A stretch of DNA of 64,000 bases from Serratia marcescens (GCF_006715005.1 NZ_VFMJ01000001.1:2666001-2730000), one strand, 5' to 3'. Counted from the stretch's first letter, positions 24,959 through 37,267 are shown. A program made the numbers and translations. The notes: generated from the letters alone by a model not told the origin.

Positions 24959-25050
24959 CGAGGATGTAATCCCTCGGGAGCCCTTTCCGTTTACCCCCGC
25001 AGCGACGTTACACAACGGGTTGCAGGTGCGCAGGTAAACTGAGAGGGCTC
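24959..25050 (+). other. Strongly structured non-coding element between infA and clpA
   Basis: Two adjacent hairpins begin 33 bases past infA. The first pairs CGAGG (24959-24963) with CCTCG (24972-24976). The second pairs 24978-24995 with 25033-25050: 16 of 18 positions are Watson-Crick, one more is a G-U pair on the plus-strand RNA, and one mismatches. Within its loop CGTT (25006-25009) pairs with AACG (25014-25017) and GCA with TGC outside it. The wobble pair favours a plus-strand RNA. It could be an infA 3' UTR structure or a small RNA. It is not a tRNA: no T-arm consensus or CCA end is present. Confidence 0.55.
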
Positions 25051-25083
25051 ACTCGTTTCTGTTGTACGGTGAATCTCACCCAT

Positions 25084-25113
25084 AAAAAAAGCGATGCCGA
25101 AGCATCGCTTTTT
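25084..25113. terminator. Bidirectional terminator between infA and clpA
   Basis: GCGATGC (25091-25097) and GCATCGC (25102-25108) form a stem with a CGAA tetraloop, flanked by an A-run and TTTTTCTTT. It serves clpA on the minus strand and infA or the structured element on the plus strand. Confidence 0.9.
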
Positions 25114-25131
25114 CTTTGCCTGAAGGCAGCC

Positions 25132-27411
<2,280 letters not shown>

Positions 27412-27438
27412 AAGCACCTCCCCAATAGATTGCCTTAT

Positions 27439-27759
27439 TCAGGCTTTTTCCAGCGTACAAAGCAACGGATGCTCGTTCTCCCTTGCGTACCGGTTCACAT
27501 GGACGACTTTGGTTTCCGCCACCTCGGCGGTAAAAACACCACAGATCGCCTTGCCTTGATAGTGGACCGTGAGCATCAGTTGCGTTGCGCGTTCAATATC
27601 ATAAGAAAAGAACTTTTGCAGAACGTCAATCACAAATTCCATCGGTGTGTAATCGTCGTTGTTAAGTATAACTTTATACATAGACGGCGGTTTTACCGCA
27701 TCGATTTGTTTTTCTTCGGCCAAGTGTTCAAAGTTTAGCCAGTCGTTGTTATTGCCCAT
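27439..27759 (-). CDS. clpS: ClpA adaptor ClpS
   Basis: ClpS binds N-end rule substrates (N-terminal Leu, Phe, Tyr, Trp) and hands them to ClpAP. The 106-residue protein has a flexible N-terminal tail and the folded core with the family motif [20 protein letters not shown], whose Asn and Asp residues grip the substrate's amino end, and the [10 protein letters not shown] segment. It is the first gene of clpS-clpA and diverges from cspD across 356 bases. Confidence 0.97.
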   Translation of the reverse strand: MGNNNDWLNFEHLAEEKQIDAVKPPSMYKVILNNDDYTPMEFVIDVLQKFFSYDIERATQLMLTVHYQGKAICGVFTAEVAETKVVHVNRYARENEHPLLCTLEKA

Positions 27760-28115
27760 CGCTGCTCATCTTCTCTGCTCTGCCCTCTTATATGGGGGCA
27801 GGTTTCGGTTATTCAAAGTGGGGGATAGTTACTATTTTATCATCTTCGGCATCGTCCCGCCGCACTGTAACGTGCGCAAAAAAACGGGCCAATTGTGACT
27901 GAATCGTGGCAATAGCGTTACCTGCTTCAAACTTTGGTGAACTGCTCCCCGCCGACAAAAGCCGATCGCTTGACGCCCCGATCATTTGCTCTAGAGTGTA
28001 AATTCGTGGCTGGTGGTCTTTTAACCACCCCTTGTCCACCCTGCTACTCGCCTACGGCGAGTGCGAAATCAGTTATTCATCTCACTTAAAATAGCGTTGC
28101 GAGGGATGTAAAAGC
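27760..28115. promoter_or_regulatory. clpS-cspD divergent non-coding region
   Basis: No credible gene is present. On the cspD strand a -35-like TTGACG (27970-27975) and -10-like TAGAGT (27992-27997) are 16 bases apart, which would give a leader of about 110 bases. GCGAGTGCGAA and similar GC blocks near 28050 could fold. The clpS promoter must lie in the left part but I cannot place it. Confidence 0.45.
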
Positions 28116-28337
28116 ATGGAGACGGGTACTGTTAAATGGTTTAACAACGCCAAAGGGTTTGGCTTCATCTGCCCAGCCGGCGGTGGCGAAGATATTTTCG
28201 CGCATTATTCCACAATCAAGATGGATGGTTACAGAACGTTGAAGGCGGGCCAGCAGGTCAGCTTCGACGTGCATCAAGGGCCCAAAGGGAACCATGCCAG
28301 TCTTATTGTGCCGGTGGAAAGCGAGGCGCTGTCCTAA
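28116..28337 (+). CDS. cspD: Cold-shock-like protein CspD
   Basis: CspD is a single-strand nucleic-acid binding protein of the cold-shock fold; in E. coli it is made in stationary phase and inhibits replication, and is not cold-induced. The 73-residue protein has RNP1 KGFGFI near residue 14 and an RNP2-like DIFAHYS motif near 29. The divergent position next to clpS and the C-terminal extension beyond the 70-residue core are typical of CspD rather than CspA-type paralogues. Confidence 0.93.
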   Translation: METGTVKWFNNAKGFGFICPAGGGEDIFAHYSTIKMDGYRTLKAGQQVSFDVHQGPKGNHASLIVPVESEALS

Positions 28338-28380
28338 ACGCTTCCGGCAGCGTCGCGCTGCACTGACCATGACTGCGATA

Positions 28381-28413
28381 AAAATGCCAGCCGCCGTGTG
28401 ACTGGCATTTTTT
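28381..28413. terminator. Bidirectional terminator between cspD and macB
   Basis: AAAATGCCAG and CTGGCATTTT form a ten-base perfect stem, followed by further T residues, between the converging genes. Confidence 0.9.
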
Positions 28414-28424
28414 ATGCTTTTTAC

Positions 28425-30371
28425 TTACTCGCGCGCCAGCGCATCGATAGGATTCAACCGCGCGGCATTGCGCGCCGGCAGATAGCCGAACACCACGCCG
28501 ATGCCGGTGGAACAGAGGAACGCGCTCAGCAACGCCGCCGGCGGGAAGCTGATCTGCCAGCCCGGCAACACCAACTGCACCGCCAGCCCGATGGCAAACG
28601 ACAGCGCAATCCCCAGCGCGCCCCCCACCAGACAAACCAATACCGCCTCGATCAGAAACTGCTGCAACACGTCGCCGGAACGGGCGCCCACCGCCATGCG
28701 AATGCCGATCTCTCGCGTGCGTTCGGTCACCGACACCAGCATGATGTTCATCACGCCGATGCCACCGACCACCAGCGAAATCACCGCCACCAGCGTCAGG
28801 AACAGCTGCAGCGTGCGGGTGGTTTTCTCGGCGGTTTGCACCAGGCTGTCCATGTTATAGGTGAAGAAGTCCTTCTTGCCATGGCGCAGCGTCAACAGGC
28901 GCGACAGCTGCTGTTCCGCTTCCTTACTGTCGTAGCCGTCGCGGATGCGCACGGTGATCGAGTCGAAATAATTGTTACCCATCAGCCGGTTGGCCATGGT
29001 GCTGTAAGGCACCCATACGTTCAGCGTCTTGCTGCTGCCGAACATCGACTGCTTCTCCTTGGCCACGCCGACCACCGTCGCGGGCATGTTACCCACCAGG
29101 ATCACCTCGCCCACCACGTTCTTCTGGTGCGGGAACAGCCGCCGTTGGGTATTGGCGTCGATCACCACCGTCTGCGCCTGTGACTGCACCTGCAGCGGAT
29201 CGATGCCGACGCCCTGGGTAAAGCTCATGCCGAACACGCGGAAGAACTGCTCGCTGACGCCGTTGACGTTGGCCGCCGCATCGACGTTGCCCAGCCGCAG
29301 CCGCATGCTGCTGCTGATGCTCGGCGACAGCGCGCTGATGTAAGGCTGTTCGCGCAACGCATCAAGATCGCCGTATTTCAACGATTGCCGGTAGGTCGGA
29401 TCGTCGTCGCCGAAATCCTTGCCGGGATAGATGTCGATGGTGTTGGTGCCGATGGATTTGATGTCCGCCAGCACCATCTGCTTGGCGGCGTCGCCGATCA
29501 CCAGGATCGATACCACCGAGGCGATGCCGATAATGATACCGAGCATGGTCAGCGCGGTGCGCATCTTGTTGGCCGCCATCGCGCGCCAGGCCATGACCAG
29601 CGCTTCGCGGAAGCGGCCCCCCACCTGCCGCCAGGAAGCCGCCGCGGCGGCCAGCGCCAGCGGCTCGGCCTGCGCATTCTCCTGCGGTGCCGGACGCGAA
29701 TCGGCGATAATCTCACCGTCGCGGATCTCGATAATGCGCTCAGCCTGGCGCGCTACCGCCGGATCGTGAGTCACCAGAATCACCGTGTGGCCTTGGGCGC
29801 ACAGCTGTTTGAGGATCGCCATCACCTCTTCGCCGGAATGGCTGTCGAGCGCGCCGGTCGGTTCATCCGCCAGGATCACCTGCCCGCCGTTCATCAGCGC
29901 GCGGGCGATGCTGACCCGCTGCTGCTGCCCGCCGGAAAGCTGGCTCGGCCGGTAGTTGACGCGCTCCCCCAGACCCAGGCGCCGCAACAGCGCCTCCGCC
30001 CGTTCGCGCCGCGCCGCTTTTCCCAGCCCCGCGTACACCGCCGGCACTTCGACATTGTGCGCCGCGCTCAGGTGCGGCAGCAGATGATAGCGCTGAAAGA
30101 TAAAGCCGAAATGCTCACGCCGCAGCTGCGCCAGCGCATCGTCGCTCAGCGTCGCCACATCCTGCCCGGCCACCCGATACACGCCGGCGCTCGGCTTGTC
30201 CAGACAGCCGAGAATGTTCATCAGCGTCGATTTGCCGGAGCCGGAGGCCCCCATGATCGCCACCATTTCACCGGCGTCGATGCTCAGGCTGATCCCCTTC
30301 AGCACCTCCACCGTCTGCTCGCCGGAGCGGTAGCTGCGGCGAATGCCGCTCAGCTGCAACAACGCCGCCAT
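28425..30371 (-). CDS. macB: Macrolide/enterotoxin efflux ABC protein MacB
   Basis: MacB is an inner-membrane ABC protein that drives efflux through MacA and TolC; known substrates include macrolides and heat-stable enterotoxin. The 648-residue protein has an N-terminal ATPase with Walker [10 protein letters not shown] at 41-49, signature LSGGQQQ at 145-151 and Walker B VILADE at 165-170. One span follows near 275, then a large periplasmic domain, then three C-terminal spans ending at PIDALARE. The start overlaps the macA stop as TGATG, so translation is coupled. Confidence 0.96.
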   Translation of the reverse strand: MAALLQLSGIRRSYRSGEQTVEVLKGISLSIDAGEMVAIMGASGSGKSTLMNILGCLDKPSAGVYRVAGQDVATLSDDALAQLRREHFGFIFQRYHLLPHLSAAHNVEVPAVYAGLGKAARRERAEALLRRLGLGERVNYRPSQLSGGQQQRVSIARALMNGGQVILADEPTGALDSHSGEEVMAILKQLCAQGHTVILVTHDPAVARQAERIIEIRDGEIIADSRPAPQENAQAEPLALAAAAASWRQVGGRFREALVMAWRAMAANKMRTALTMLGIIIGIASVVSILVIGDAAKQMVLADIKSIGTNTIDIYPGKDFGDDDPTYRQSLKYGDLDALREQPYISALSPSISSSMRLRLGNVDAAANVNGVSEQFFRVFGMSFTQGVGIDPLQVQSQAQTVVIDANTQRRLFPHQKNVVGEVILVGNMPATVVGVAKEKQSMFGSSKTLNVWVPYSTMANRLMGNNYFDSITVRIRDGYDSKEAEQQLSRLLTLRHGKKDFFTYNMDSLVQTAEKTTRTLQLFLTLVAVISLVVGGIGVMNIMLVSVTERTREIGIRMAVGARSGDVLQQFLIEAVLVCLVGGALGIALSFAIGLAVQLVLPGWQISFPPAALLSAFLCSTGIGVVFGYLPARNAARLNPIDALARE

Positions 30372-31486
30372 CAGCCGGCCTCCACGCCGCCACGGCTGAC
30401 GATCACCTCATCGCCCGCCTCGAGGCCGCTGAGGATCTGCACGTCGATATTGTTGCGCAGGCCGATAGCTACCTCGCGCTTCTCTTCCTTGCCCTGTTTC
30501 AGCACCGAGACATGGTAACGATTGTCGGCGATCTGATCGCCCAGCGCCGCCAGCGGGATCACCAGCGCCTGCTCGACGCCGGCCAGCTGAATATGCACCT
30601 GCGCCGTCATTTGCAAGCGCAACAGCCTTTCCGGGTTGGGCACTTCGAAACGCGCATAATAGAAGATGGCGTTGTTGACCTTTTCCGGCGTCGGCTGAAT
30701 GTCTTTCAGCACGCCGTCGAAGCGCCGGGTCGGATCGCCCAGCACCGTGAACCAGGCCTTTTGACCCGGCTTGAGGTTAATGACGTCGGCCTCCGATACC
30801 TGGGCCTTCACCAGCATGGTGCCAAGATCCGCCAACGTCAGAATGTTCGGTGCCTGCTGCGCCGCGATCACCGTCTGGCCCTGCAGCGTGGTGATCTGCA
30901 CCACGTCGCCATCCATCGGCGCTTCGATGCGGGTATAGGCCAGGTTGATCTTGGCGGTATCCAGGCTGGCCTGGTTCCGGGCGATCTGCGCATTGATGGT
31001 GCCCACCTGCGCTTTCTTCACCGCCAGCTGCGTCGCCGCCTGATCCAGATCCTGACGCGATACCGCCTGCAGTTTGGCCAGCGCCTGGTTGCGCTGCAGC
31101 GTGACAGCCGCCAATTGCTGCTCGGCCTGTGCCTGCAGCAGTTGCGCATGCAGTTCGCGCAGCGTCGCCTCGCCTTCGCGAATGCTGTTCTGTGCCTGTT
31201 GCGGATCGATAACCCCCAGCAACTGGCCTTTTTTCACCTTGTCGCCGATCTCGACATACAGCTTTTCCAACTGCCCGCTAACCTGCGCGCCGACGTCGAC
31301 CTTGCGCACCGCGTCCAGCTGGCCGGTCGCCAACACGTTCTGCTGCAGATCGCGTTTGCTGGCTTTCACCGTTTTGAAATCGGTTGGCGCCGGATGGCGA
31401 AAGTGCCAAACGGCCGCCGCGGCAATCGCCGCAATGACCGCCAGAACGAGTATCCAGCGGCGTTTATGTCCTTTAAACCCTGTCAA
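30371..31486 (-). CDS. macA: Macrolide efflux adaptor MacA
   Basis: MacA is the periplasmic adaptor linking MacB to TolC. The 371-residue protein starts at TTG 31486; no ATG precedes the membrane anchor [19 protein letters not shown] at about 11-29. Then come a lipoyl domain ([28 protein letters not shown]), a long alpha-helical hairpin rich in Gln, Ala and Leu (about 100-165), and beta-barrel domains with [22 protein letters not shown]. Length and motifs match E. coli MacA. It diverges from ybjX over 195 bases. Confidence 0.95.
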   Translation of the reverse strand: MTGFKGHKRRWILVLAVIAAIAAAAVWHFRHPAPTDFKTVKASKRDLQQNVLATGQLDAVRKVDVGAQVSGQLEKLYVEIGDKVKKGQLLGVIDPQQAQNSIREGEATLRELHAQLLQAQAEQQLAAVTLQRNQALAKLQAVSRQDLDQAATQLAVKKAQVGTINAQIARNQASLDTAKINLAYTRIEAPMDGDVVQITTLQGQTVIAAQQAPNILTLADLGTMLVKAQVSEADVINLKPGQKAWFTVLGDPTRRFDGVLKDIQPTPEKVNNAIFYYARFEVPNPERLLRLQMTAQVHIQLAGVEQALVIPLAALGDQIADNRYHVSVLKQGKEEKREVAIGLRNNIDVQILSGLEAGDEVIVSRGGVEAG

Positions 31487-31681
31487 AATTGACCTGCCTG
31501 TGCTTGTGAATATCGGCCGCCCCTTGCGGCGGCGGAGCTAAATTAGCATGCAACGTAGGGAATAACTAAACCTTAGCTCAACACAATGTGGAGACACGCT
31601 TGGTTACAGTTCGGCATTGAACTCCCGTTTAGTGAAGCCTTGATGAAATAGCTCCATTCAACACAAGCCAAGGATTTCATC

Positions 31682-32635
31682 ATGTCACAGCTCAGCTACC
31701 CACTCGCCTCCGCCCAGTCGCTTAACGGCTGGCAACTGATGACGGCGCTGATCAATGGCGAAATGGCGCCGAGCAATGCCTGGAAAAAAACCTCGTTTCG
31801 CCTGAAGTTTCTCGGCCGTTCGCTGCTCAACTGGCGCACCACCAGCGGCCTGCTCAACACCCTGGCCAGCAACCCGCTGCTGGAAGAGATCCTGAGCGCG
31901 CAGCCGAACCTGCCGTGCAAACTGCATCGCCCCTACCTGGCGGCCAACATGAGCAAGATCGAATGCCTGTTCGCCCTGCGCGATCATTACGATCTTATCG
32001 TACAGCGCATGCCGCTGAAGATGCGCCTCGGCCACCTCGGCCCGCAATCTTTCGTGTTGGCCAGCGCAATGGGCAAGAACGAAGCGCCGATCACGCTGGA
32101 ACTGGCGGCGATCGACAAGCTGAATAAGGAAGGGGAAGCCACGCTGCTGCTGCGCAACGCCAACGGCGTGATGCTGGCGGAGATCACCTTTGCGCTGATG
32201 CATTATCAGCAGCAGCCGACGCTGTTCATCGGCGGCCTGCAGGGCGCAAACCATGAGGTGCCGCACGCAGAGATCCAGCACACCACCAAAGAGTGCCACG
32301 GCCTGTTCCCTAAACGGCTGGTGCTGGAAGGCATCTGCACGCTGGCGCGGCACCTCGGCATTCGCCAGGTCGTGGCGGTCGGCAACGCCACCCATATCTA
32401 TCAAAACTGGCGTTACCAGAGTAAGAAGAAGGACAAGCTGCACGCCGATTACGATCAGTTCTGGCTGTCGATGGGCGCCAAACCGCTCGACAGCGGCTAT
32501 TTTCTGCTGCCCGAACGCATCGCCCGCAAGCCGATCGAAGAGATTGCCAGCAAGAAGCGCGCCGAGTATCGCCGCCGCTATCAGCTGCTGGACGAGCTGG
32601 AACAGGGATTGGCGGCGCATTTCTGCGCTCGATAA
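31682..32635 (+). CDS. ybjX: VirK/YbjX family protein (DUF535)
   Basis: This 317-residue protein belongs to the DUF535 family that includes Shigella VirK and Salmonella homologues linked to envelope and antimicrobial-peptide resistance. Conserved stretches visible are LEEILSAQPNLPCKLHRPYL near residue 75, FIGGLQGA near 185 and the C-terminal YDQFWLSMGAKPLDSGYFLLP. No signal peptide or membrane span is seen. It is divergent from macAB, as in E. coli, and converges on ybjD with 14 bases between stops. Biochemical activity is unknown. Confidence 0.9.
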   Translation: MSQLSYPLASAQSLNGWQLMTALINGEMAPSNAWKKTSFRLKFLGRSLLNWRTTSGLLNTLASNPLLEEILSAQPNLPCKLHRPYLAANMSKIECLFALRDHYDLIVQRMPLKMRLGHLGPQSFVLASAMGKNEAPITLELAAIDKLNKEGEATLLLRNANGVMLAEITFALMHYQQQPTLFIGGLQGANHEVPHAEIQHTTKECHGLFPKRLVLEGICTLARHLGIRQVVAVGNATHIYQNWRYQSKKKDKLHADYDQFWLSMGAKPLDSGYFLLPERIARKPIEEIASKKRAEYRRRYQLLDELEQGLAAHFCAR

Positions 32636-32649
32636 CGCCCGGTGGGTCG

Positions 32650-34308
32650 TCAGTCTGCCCGGCCGCGCGCCAGCCAGATCACCCGTGAGAACATTTTCTT
32701 CAGCAGCGGCGGCACCGAATCCGTGCCCCATTCGCCGGCCTGCATCGCGACCTCGATCGCCAGATCCGGCTTCGACGAGTGATGAACCGCTTTCAGGATC
32801 ACCTTGCGCACCGGCATCTGCGCGTTGAGCGGCACCGACGCCATCCGGTGATAGACCGGGCCGAACCCTTCGCGGAACATGAAGTGCTCCATGTCCGGCG
32901 CCGGCAGCGCGGTCAGCCGATCGCGTTCGTTGTCTTCATGATTGTCCAGCAGGCTGCGTACGGTGTTGGCGTATTTTTTACCCGCCTCATCGCCGTCCAC
33001 CAGCGCATGCCACTCAATGCCCATGCGGCGGGCGAAGCGCAACAGCGGCTTCAGGCCGCACTGGGCGAATTCGATGACCCTCACCCCTTCCGCCTCGAAA
33101 TGGTAGCCGCATTGGCGCGCCAGCTCGTTCAGCAGCCACACTTCGGTCTCGCCTTCCACCAGCAGCCAGCAGCGGGCGAACAGCGACGACGGCCGATTGA
33201 AACGGATGTGAAACGCGATACGCCGTCCGTCTTCGGCGCTCAGCCCGCGCGGCCCGAGACGATAGGTTGCGACCCGCCCCGACTCACGCACCAGCCGGCA
33301 CACGTGCTCCACCGGCACCAGCGACACCAGTTCGCTGGAGTTGGTGGTGGTGATGCGCTGCAATGGCAGCTGATTGAGCAGCCCCCAGGCCACCGACAGC
33401 ATGATCGGGTGCAGGCGAGTTTCCGGGTCCTCCACCAGCAGCAGCGGGCGGGCATGGGGATCCAGCTTGACGTCGCCCTTGGCCTGCAACAGGGTGGAAA
33501 ACATCCCCAGCAGGATCAGACGCATGCTGCGGCTGTTCGGTTCGGCCACCATGCGGTTGATGCCATCCAGCGCACGCCACGCATCCTGCTCCGGTTCGCC
33601 GCCGCGACGGCGCGGCCGCGCCACCTGCGAACTCTGCTCGGCGAAGTAGTGCTCCAGCAACTGCTGCATGGCCGCCAGCCCCTGACGCAGCTCGCCGTTG
33701 GTCAGCTTCTGCGGATTGCGCACCAGCTCGCGCGTCAGCTGATCCAACTGCTGCGCCAGCGCTTGGGTATCGGGTTTGCGTTCATCCCCGAGGCTGCTGG
33801 GGCGCAGGCGGCGAATAAAGCGCGCGTCGCGCAGGCGCAGTACCGGGTGGATGCGGATGATGGCGTGCGCCAGCTGTTCGATATGGTGCAGTTGAAAGGC
33901 ATTGCCGTCTGCGTCGAGAAAACCGCGCCAGGTGCACACCGTGCCGTCGTCTTCCAGCTCGCCCTCGCAGCGGTAATGAATGCGGCTCAGGCCATCTTCG
34001 CCCTTGACCCACAGCGGCGTCAGGTGGCGATAGCGCGGCAGGTGCGCATGGCCGATGTCTTTTTCGCAGAAGGTGAACACCACCTGCAGGTGGCGCTCTT
34101 TGGCCGACTCTTCACCGGGGGGGAAATGGAAATCGTGCGCTTCAAACCGGTACAGCTTCTGCTCCGGCGCCAGCAACAGCGTCAGCGCATCCAGCAAGCT
34201 GGATTTACCCCAGGCGTTTTCACCGAGCAACAGCGTGTTGTCGTCCAGCATCAGGGACAGCCGGTTAATGCCGCGAAAACCTACAATTTCGATACGCTCC
34301 AAGAACAT
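32650..34308 (-). CDS. ybjD: OLD-like ATPase/TOPRIM nuclease YbjD
   Basis: YbjD is a stand-alone protein of the overcoming-lysogenization-defect family. The 552-residue sequence has an SMC/ABC-type ATPase in the N-terminal two thirds: Walker A GENAWGKSS near residue 30 and the LLLVEDPETRLHP Walker B region near 290. A C-terminal TOPRIM domain follows, with LVEGETE near 370 and VDGDEAGK near 424 as the metal-binding acidic motifs. It matches E. coli YbjD throughout. No partner gene such as gajB is adjacent, so an anti-phage role is not indicated by context. It is divergent from lysO over 187 bases. Confidence 0.93.
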   Translation of the reverse strand: MFLERIEIVGFRGINRLSLMLDDNTLLLGENAWGKSSLLDALTLLLAPEQKLYRFEAHDFHFPPGEESAKERHLQVVFTFCEKDIGHAHLPRYRHLTPLWVKGEDGLSRIHYRCEGELEDDGTVCTWRGFLDADGNAFQLHHIEQLAHAIIRIHPVLRLRDARFIRRLRPSSLGDERKPDTQALAQQLDQLTRELVRNPQKLTNGELRQGLAAMQQLLEHYFAEQSSQVARPRRRGGEPEQDAWRALDGINRMVAEPNSRSMRLILLGMFSTLLQAKGDVKLDPHARPLLLVEDPETRLHPIMLSVAWGLLNQLPLQRITTTNSSELVSLVPVEHVCRLVRESGRVATYRLGPRGLSAEDGRRIAFHIRFNRPSSLFARCWLLVEGETEVWLLNELARQCGYHFEAEGVRVIEFAQCGLKPLLRFARRMGIEWHALVDGDEAGKKYANTVRSLLDNHEDNERDRLTALPAPDMEHFMFREGFGPVYHRMASVPLNAQMPVRKVILKAVHHSSKPDLAIEVAMQAGEWGTDSVPPLLKKMFSRVIWLARGRAD

Positions 34309-34495
34309 CCGCCGCCTCCCGTGCGCGCCGTCGCCTCTTCAATGAGGTGACCTTCACAGAGCATGGTCAAAAAACCCCTTGCAGGTCAAGCGGCCAACGT
34401 CAAATCTGCCGCTTTACTCCGGCCGGGCTTTTGGTTAGCGTGTGCTCCTCGCCGCCGTTCGGCGCGTTTCAAAACTCAAGGACACAAGCTGCACC

Positions 34496-35392
34496 ATGTA
34501 TTCAGGACTGTTGATTATTCTGTTACCGCTGATTGTCGGTTACCTCATTCCCTTACGCCATCGCCCGCTGCTGGTGCTGATCAACCGGCTGCTCAGCTGG
34601 ATGGTGTACGTGATCCTGTTTTTCATGGGTATCAGCCTGGCGTTTATGGAGGATCTCAGCAGCAACCTGGTGCTGATCTTCCAGTACAGCGCGGTGTTCT
34701 TCTTCTGTATTCTCTGCGCCAACCTGCTGTTGCTGGCGCTGCTGGAGCGGCGCATGCCGTGGCGCAGCAGCCATAAACAGGAAAAGCTGCCTTCACGCGT
34801 GCACATGGCGCTGGAGTCGCTCAAGCTGTGCGGCGTGGTGCTCGGCGGCTTCCTGCTCGGCCTGACGCAGTGGCAATGGCTGCAGTTCGCCCATAAAGGC
34901 AGCGAATATGCGCTGATCTTCCTGCTGTTGCTGGTCGGCATTCAGCTGCGCAACAGCGGCATGACGCTGCGCCAGATCGTACTCAACCGCCGCGGTACGC
35001 TGGTGGCGCTGGTGGTGACCGTCGCGTCGCTGGCCGGCGGCGCGCTGGCGGCGCAGCTGCTGGGGCTGCCGGTCAAGGCCGGGCTGGCGATGGCCTCCGG
35101 CTTCGGCTGGTATTCGCTATCGGGCATTCTGATTACCGACGCCTACGGCCCGGTGATGGGCAGCGCCGCATTCTTCAACGATCTGGCGCGCGAGCTGGTG
35201 GCGATCATGCTGATCCCGACGCTGGTGCGCCGCAGCCGTTCCACCGCCCTCGGCCTGTGCGGCGCCACCTCGATGGACTTCACCCTGCCGGTGCTGCAGC
35301 GCAGCGGCGGGCTGGACATGGTGCCGCCCGCCATCGTACACGGCTTCCTGCTGAGCCTGCTGGCGCCGGTGCTGATCGCCCTGTTCTCCTGA
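34496..35392 (+). CDS. lysO: L-lysine exporter LysO
   Basis: LysO (YbjE) is an inner-membrane exporter of L-lysine and its toxic analogue thialysine. ATG 34496 gives 298 residues beginning MYSGLLIILLPLIVGYLIP, close to E. coli (299 aa); an upstream in-frame extension to 34442 is unsupported. About eight hydrophobic spans are seen. The family core GFGWYSLSGILITDAYGP and SAAFFNDLARELVAIMLIP is intact, as is CGATSMDFTLPVLQ near the end. In E. coli aqpZ lies between lysO and ybjD; it is absent here. I did not recognise an ARG box or riboswitch in the 187-base leader region. Confidence 0.93.
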   Translation: MYSGLLIILLPLIVGYLIPLRHRPLLVLINRLLSWMVYVILFFMGISLAFMEDLSSNLVLIFQYSAVFFFCILCANLLLLALLERRMPWRSSHKQEKLPSRVHMALESLKLCGVVLGGFLLGLTQWQWLQFAHKGSEYALIFLLLLVGIQLRNSGMTLRQIVLNRRGTLVALVVTVASLAGGALAAQLLGLPVKAGLAMASGFGWYSLSGILITDAYGPVMGSAAFFNDLARELVAIMLIPTLVRRSRSTALGLCGATSMDFTLPVLQRSGGLDMVPPAIVHGFLLSLLAPVLIALFS

Positions 35393-35403
35393 TCCTTTTC
35401 CCT

Positions 35404-35421
35404 GGGGGCCGGCCGGCCCCC
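35404..35421. terminator. GC palindrome after lysO
   Basis: GGGGGCCGGCCGGCCCCC is a perfect 18-base palindrome twelve bases past the lysO stop. It lacks a T-run, so termination is only possible. Confidence 0.4.
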
Positions 35422-35453
35422 AAAGCGTAATAATTCCCATCCGCACGGCAAAA

Positions 35454-35551
35454 TTGCGCTAAATCAAACTTGCCCGCAGTAGTCGCACAAAAGCCTTTTG
35501 CAACCCCGATCGCCGATCTATGCTTTTAAACAAGCATTACAAATGCAACTT
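35454..35551 (+). promoter_or_regulatory. hcp promoter with FNR and NsrR sites
   Basis: An FNR-like site TTGCG-CTAA-ATCAA lies at 35454-35467 and a -10-like TATGCT at 35519-35524. With a start near 35531 the FNR site is centred near -70, which resembles the distal FNR placement I recall for E. coli hcp. An NsrR-type 11-1-11 repeat, AACAAGCATTA-C-AAATGCAACTT at 35529-35551, matches about 18 of 22 consensus positions and covers the start. This suggests anaerobic activation by FNR and repression by NsrR until NO is present. Confidence 0.6.
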
Positions 35552-35572
35552 TAAAAATAAAAGGAAGCGACT

Positions 35573-37222
35573 ATGTTCTGTGTGCAATGTGAACAAACCA
35601 TCCGTACCCCGGCAGGCAACGGCTGCGCGTATGCTCAGGGCATGTGCGGCAAAACGGCGGAAACCTCCGATCTGCAGGATCTGCTGGTGGCGGCGCTGCA
35701 GGGGCTCTCCGCCTGGGCGCTGCAGGCGCGTTCGCTGGGCATCGTCGACCACGAGATCGACAGCTTCGCCCCGCGCGCCTTCTTCTCCACCCTGACCAAC
35801 GTCAACTTCGACTCCCAACGCATCATCGGCTACGCGCGCGAAACCTTGCTGCTGCGCGATTCGCTGGCCGCCCGTTGCCGGCTGCTGGACGCCGGCGTAC
35901 GCGTCGATCACCCGATGGCGGCGCTGCAGCTGGCCGGTGACGATATGCCTGCGCTGCTGCAACAGGCAGCGCAGTTTGCCCTCAACAGCGACAAGGCCGA
36001 GGTAGGCGACGACGTACACGGTTTGCGCATGCTGTGCCTGTACGGCCTGAAAGGCGCGGCGGCCTATATGGAACACGCGCACGTGCTCGGCCAGTTCGAC
36101 GAGCAACTCTATGCCGACTACCACGCCTTTATGGCCTGGCTCGGCACCCAGCCGCGCGACGTCGACACCCTGCTGAACAACGCCATGGGCATCGGCAAGA
36201 TGAACTTCAACGTGATGGCGATCCTCGATCGCGGTGAAACCCAAGCCTACGGCGATCCGCAGCCCAGCGCGGTCAACGTGCGCCCGGTGGCCGGGAAAGC
36301 TATTCTGATTTCCGGCCACGATCTGAAAGATCTGCGCATGCTGCTCGAGCAAACCGAAGGGCAAAACGTCAACGTCTACACCCACGGCGAAATGCTGCCG
36401 GCGCACGGCTATCCGGAACTGAAAAAATTCAAGCATCTGGTGGGCAACTACGGCAGCGGCTGGCAAAACCAGCAAACGGAATTCGCCAAATTCCCCGGCC
36501 CGATCGTGATGACCTCCAACTGCATCATCGATCCTAACGTCGGCAACTACGGCGATCGCATCTGGACCCGCAGCATCGTCGGCTGGCCAGGCGTCAATCA
36601 TCTGGAAGGCGACGACTTCGGCGCCGTGATCCACCAGGCTCAGGGCATGAACGGTTTCCCTTATACCGAGATCGAGCATCTGATCACCGTCGGTTTCGGC
36701 CGCCAGACGCTGCTGAACGCCGCCGACACGGTCATCAACCTGGTGTCGCAGAAAAAACTGCGCCACGTCTTCCTGGTCGGCGGCTGCGACGGCAGCCGCG
36801 ACGAGCGCAGCTACTTCACCGACTTCGCCCGCAGCGTGCCGCAAGACTGCCTGATCATGACGCTGGCCTGCGGCAAGTACCGTTTCAACAAGCTGGACTT
36901 CGGCACGCTGGAAGGGTTGCCGCGCCTGCTGGACGTCGGCCAGTGCAACGACGCCTACTCCGCCATCATGTTGGCGGTCAAGCTGGCGGATACGCTCGGC
37001 TGCAGCGTCAACGAGCTGCCGCTCAGCCTGGTGCTGTCGTGGTTTGAACAGAAGGCGATCGTCATTCTGCTGACGCTGCTGTCGCTGGGAGTGAAAAACA
37101 TCGTCACCGGCCCGACCGCGCCGGGCTTCCTGACCGACAACCTGATGGCGATCCTCAACGAGAAATTCGGCCTGCGTCCGATCACCACCGTCGAGCAGGA
37201 TATTGCAGCGCTGCTCGCCTGA
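35573..37222 (+). CDS. hcp: Hybrid-cluster protein (hydroxylamine reductase)
   Basis: Hcp is a cytoplasmic Fe-S protein with a hybrid 4Fe-2S-2O cluster; it reduces hydroxylamine in vitro and acts as an NO reductase and S-nitrosylation factor in enteric bacteria. The 549-residue protein has the N-terminal cluster cysteines Cys3, Cys6, Cys18 and Cys25 in the pattern of the enterobacterial 2Fe-2S class. Further conserved Cys residues are in [22 protein letters not shown] and LACGKYRFN. It is upstream of its reductase hcr, from which a GC hairpin at 37237-37267 separates it. Confidence 0.97.
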   Translation: MFCVQCEQTIRTPAGNGCAYAQGMCGKTAETSDLQDLLVAALQGLSAWALQARSLGIVDHEIDSFAPRAFFSTLTNVNFDSQRIIGYARETLLLRDSLAARCRLLDAGVRVDHPMAALQLAGDDMPALLQQAAQFALNSDKAEVGDDVHGLRMLCLYGLKGAAAYMEHAHVLGQFDEQLYADYHAFMAWLGTQPRDVDTLLNNAMGIGKMNFNVMAILDRGETQAYGDPQPSAVNVRPVAGKAILISGHDLKDLRMLLEQTEGQNVNVYTHGEMLPAHGYPELKKFKHLVGNYGSGWQNQQTEFAKFPGPIVMTSNCIIDPNVGNYGDRIWTRSIVGWPGVNHLEGDDFGAVIHQAQGMNGFPYTEIEHLITVGFGRQTLLNAADTVINLVSQKKLRHVFLVGGCDGSRDERSYFTDFARSVPQDCLIMTLACGKYRFNKLDFGTLEGLPRLLDVGQCNDAYSAIMLAVKLADTLGCSVNELPLSLVLSWFEQKAIVILLTLLSLGVKNIVTGPTAPGFLTDNLMAILNEKFGLRPITTVEQDIAALLA

Positions 37223-37236
37223 TGCCGTTACGTTAT

Positions 37237-37267
37237 GGGGCCGCCTGCGCCGGCCCCTTTGTTTTTT
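37237..37267 (+). terminator. Terminator-like hairpin between hcp and hcr
   Basis: GGGGCCG and CGGCCCC pair over seven bases, followed by TTTGTTTTTT. It may attenuate read-through so that less Hcr than Hcp is made. Confidence 0.65.

Noticed and set aside
24927-25083. tRNA-Ser (serW) expected from E. coli synteny
   Set aside because: No T-arm consensus, anticodon arm or CCA end on either strand.
32650-34308. YbjD as a Gabija-like defence system
   Set aside because: The OLD-type architecture is there, but no helicase partner is adjacent and the gene is a core syntenic one.
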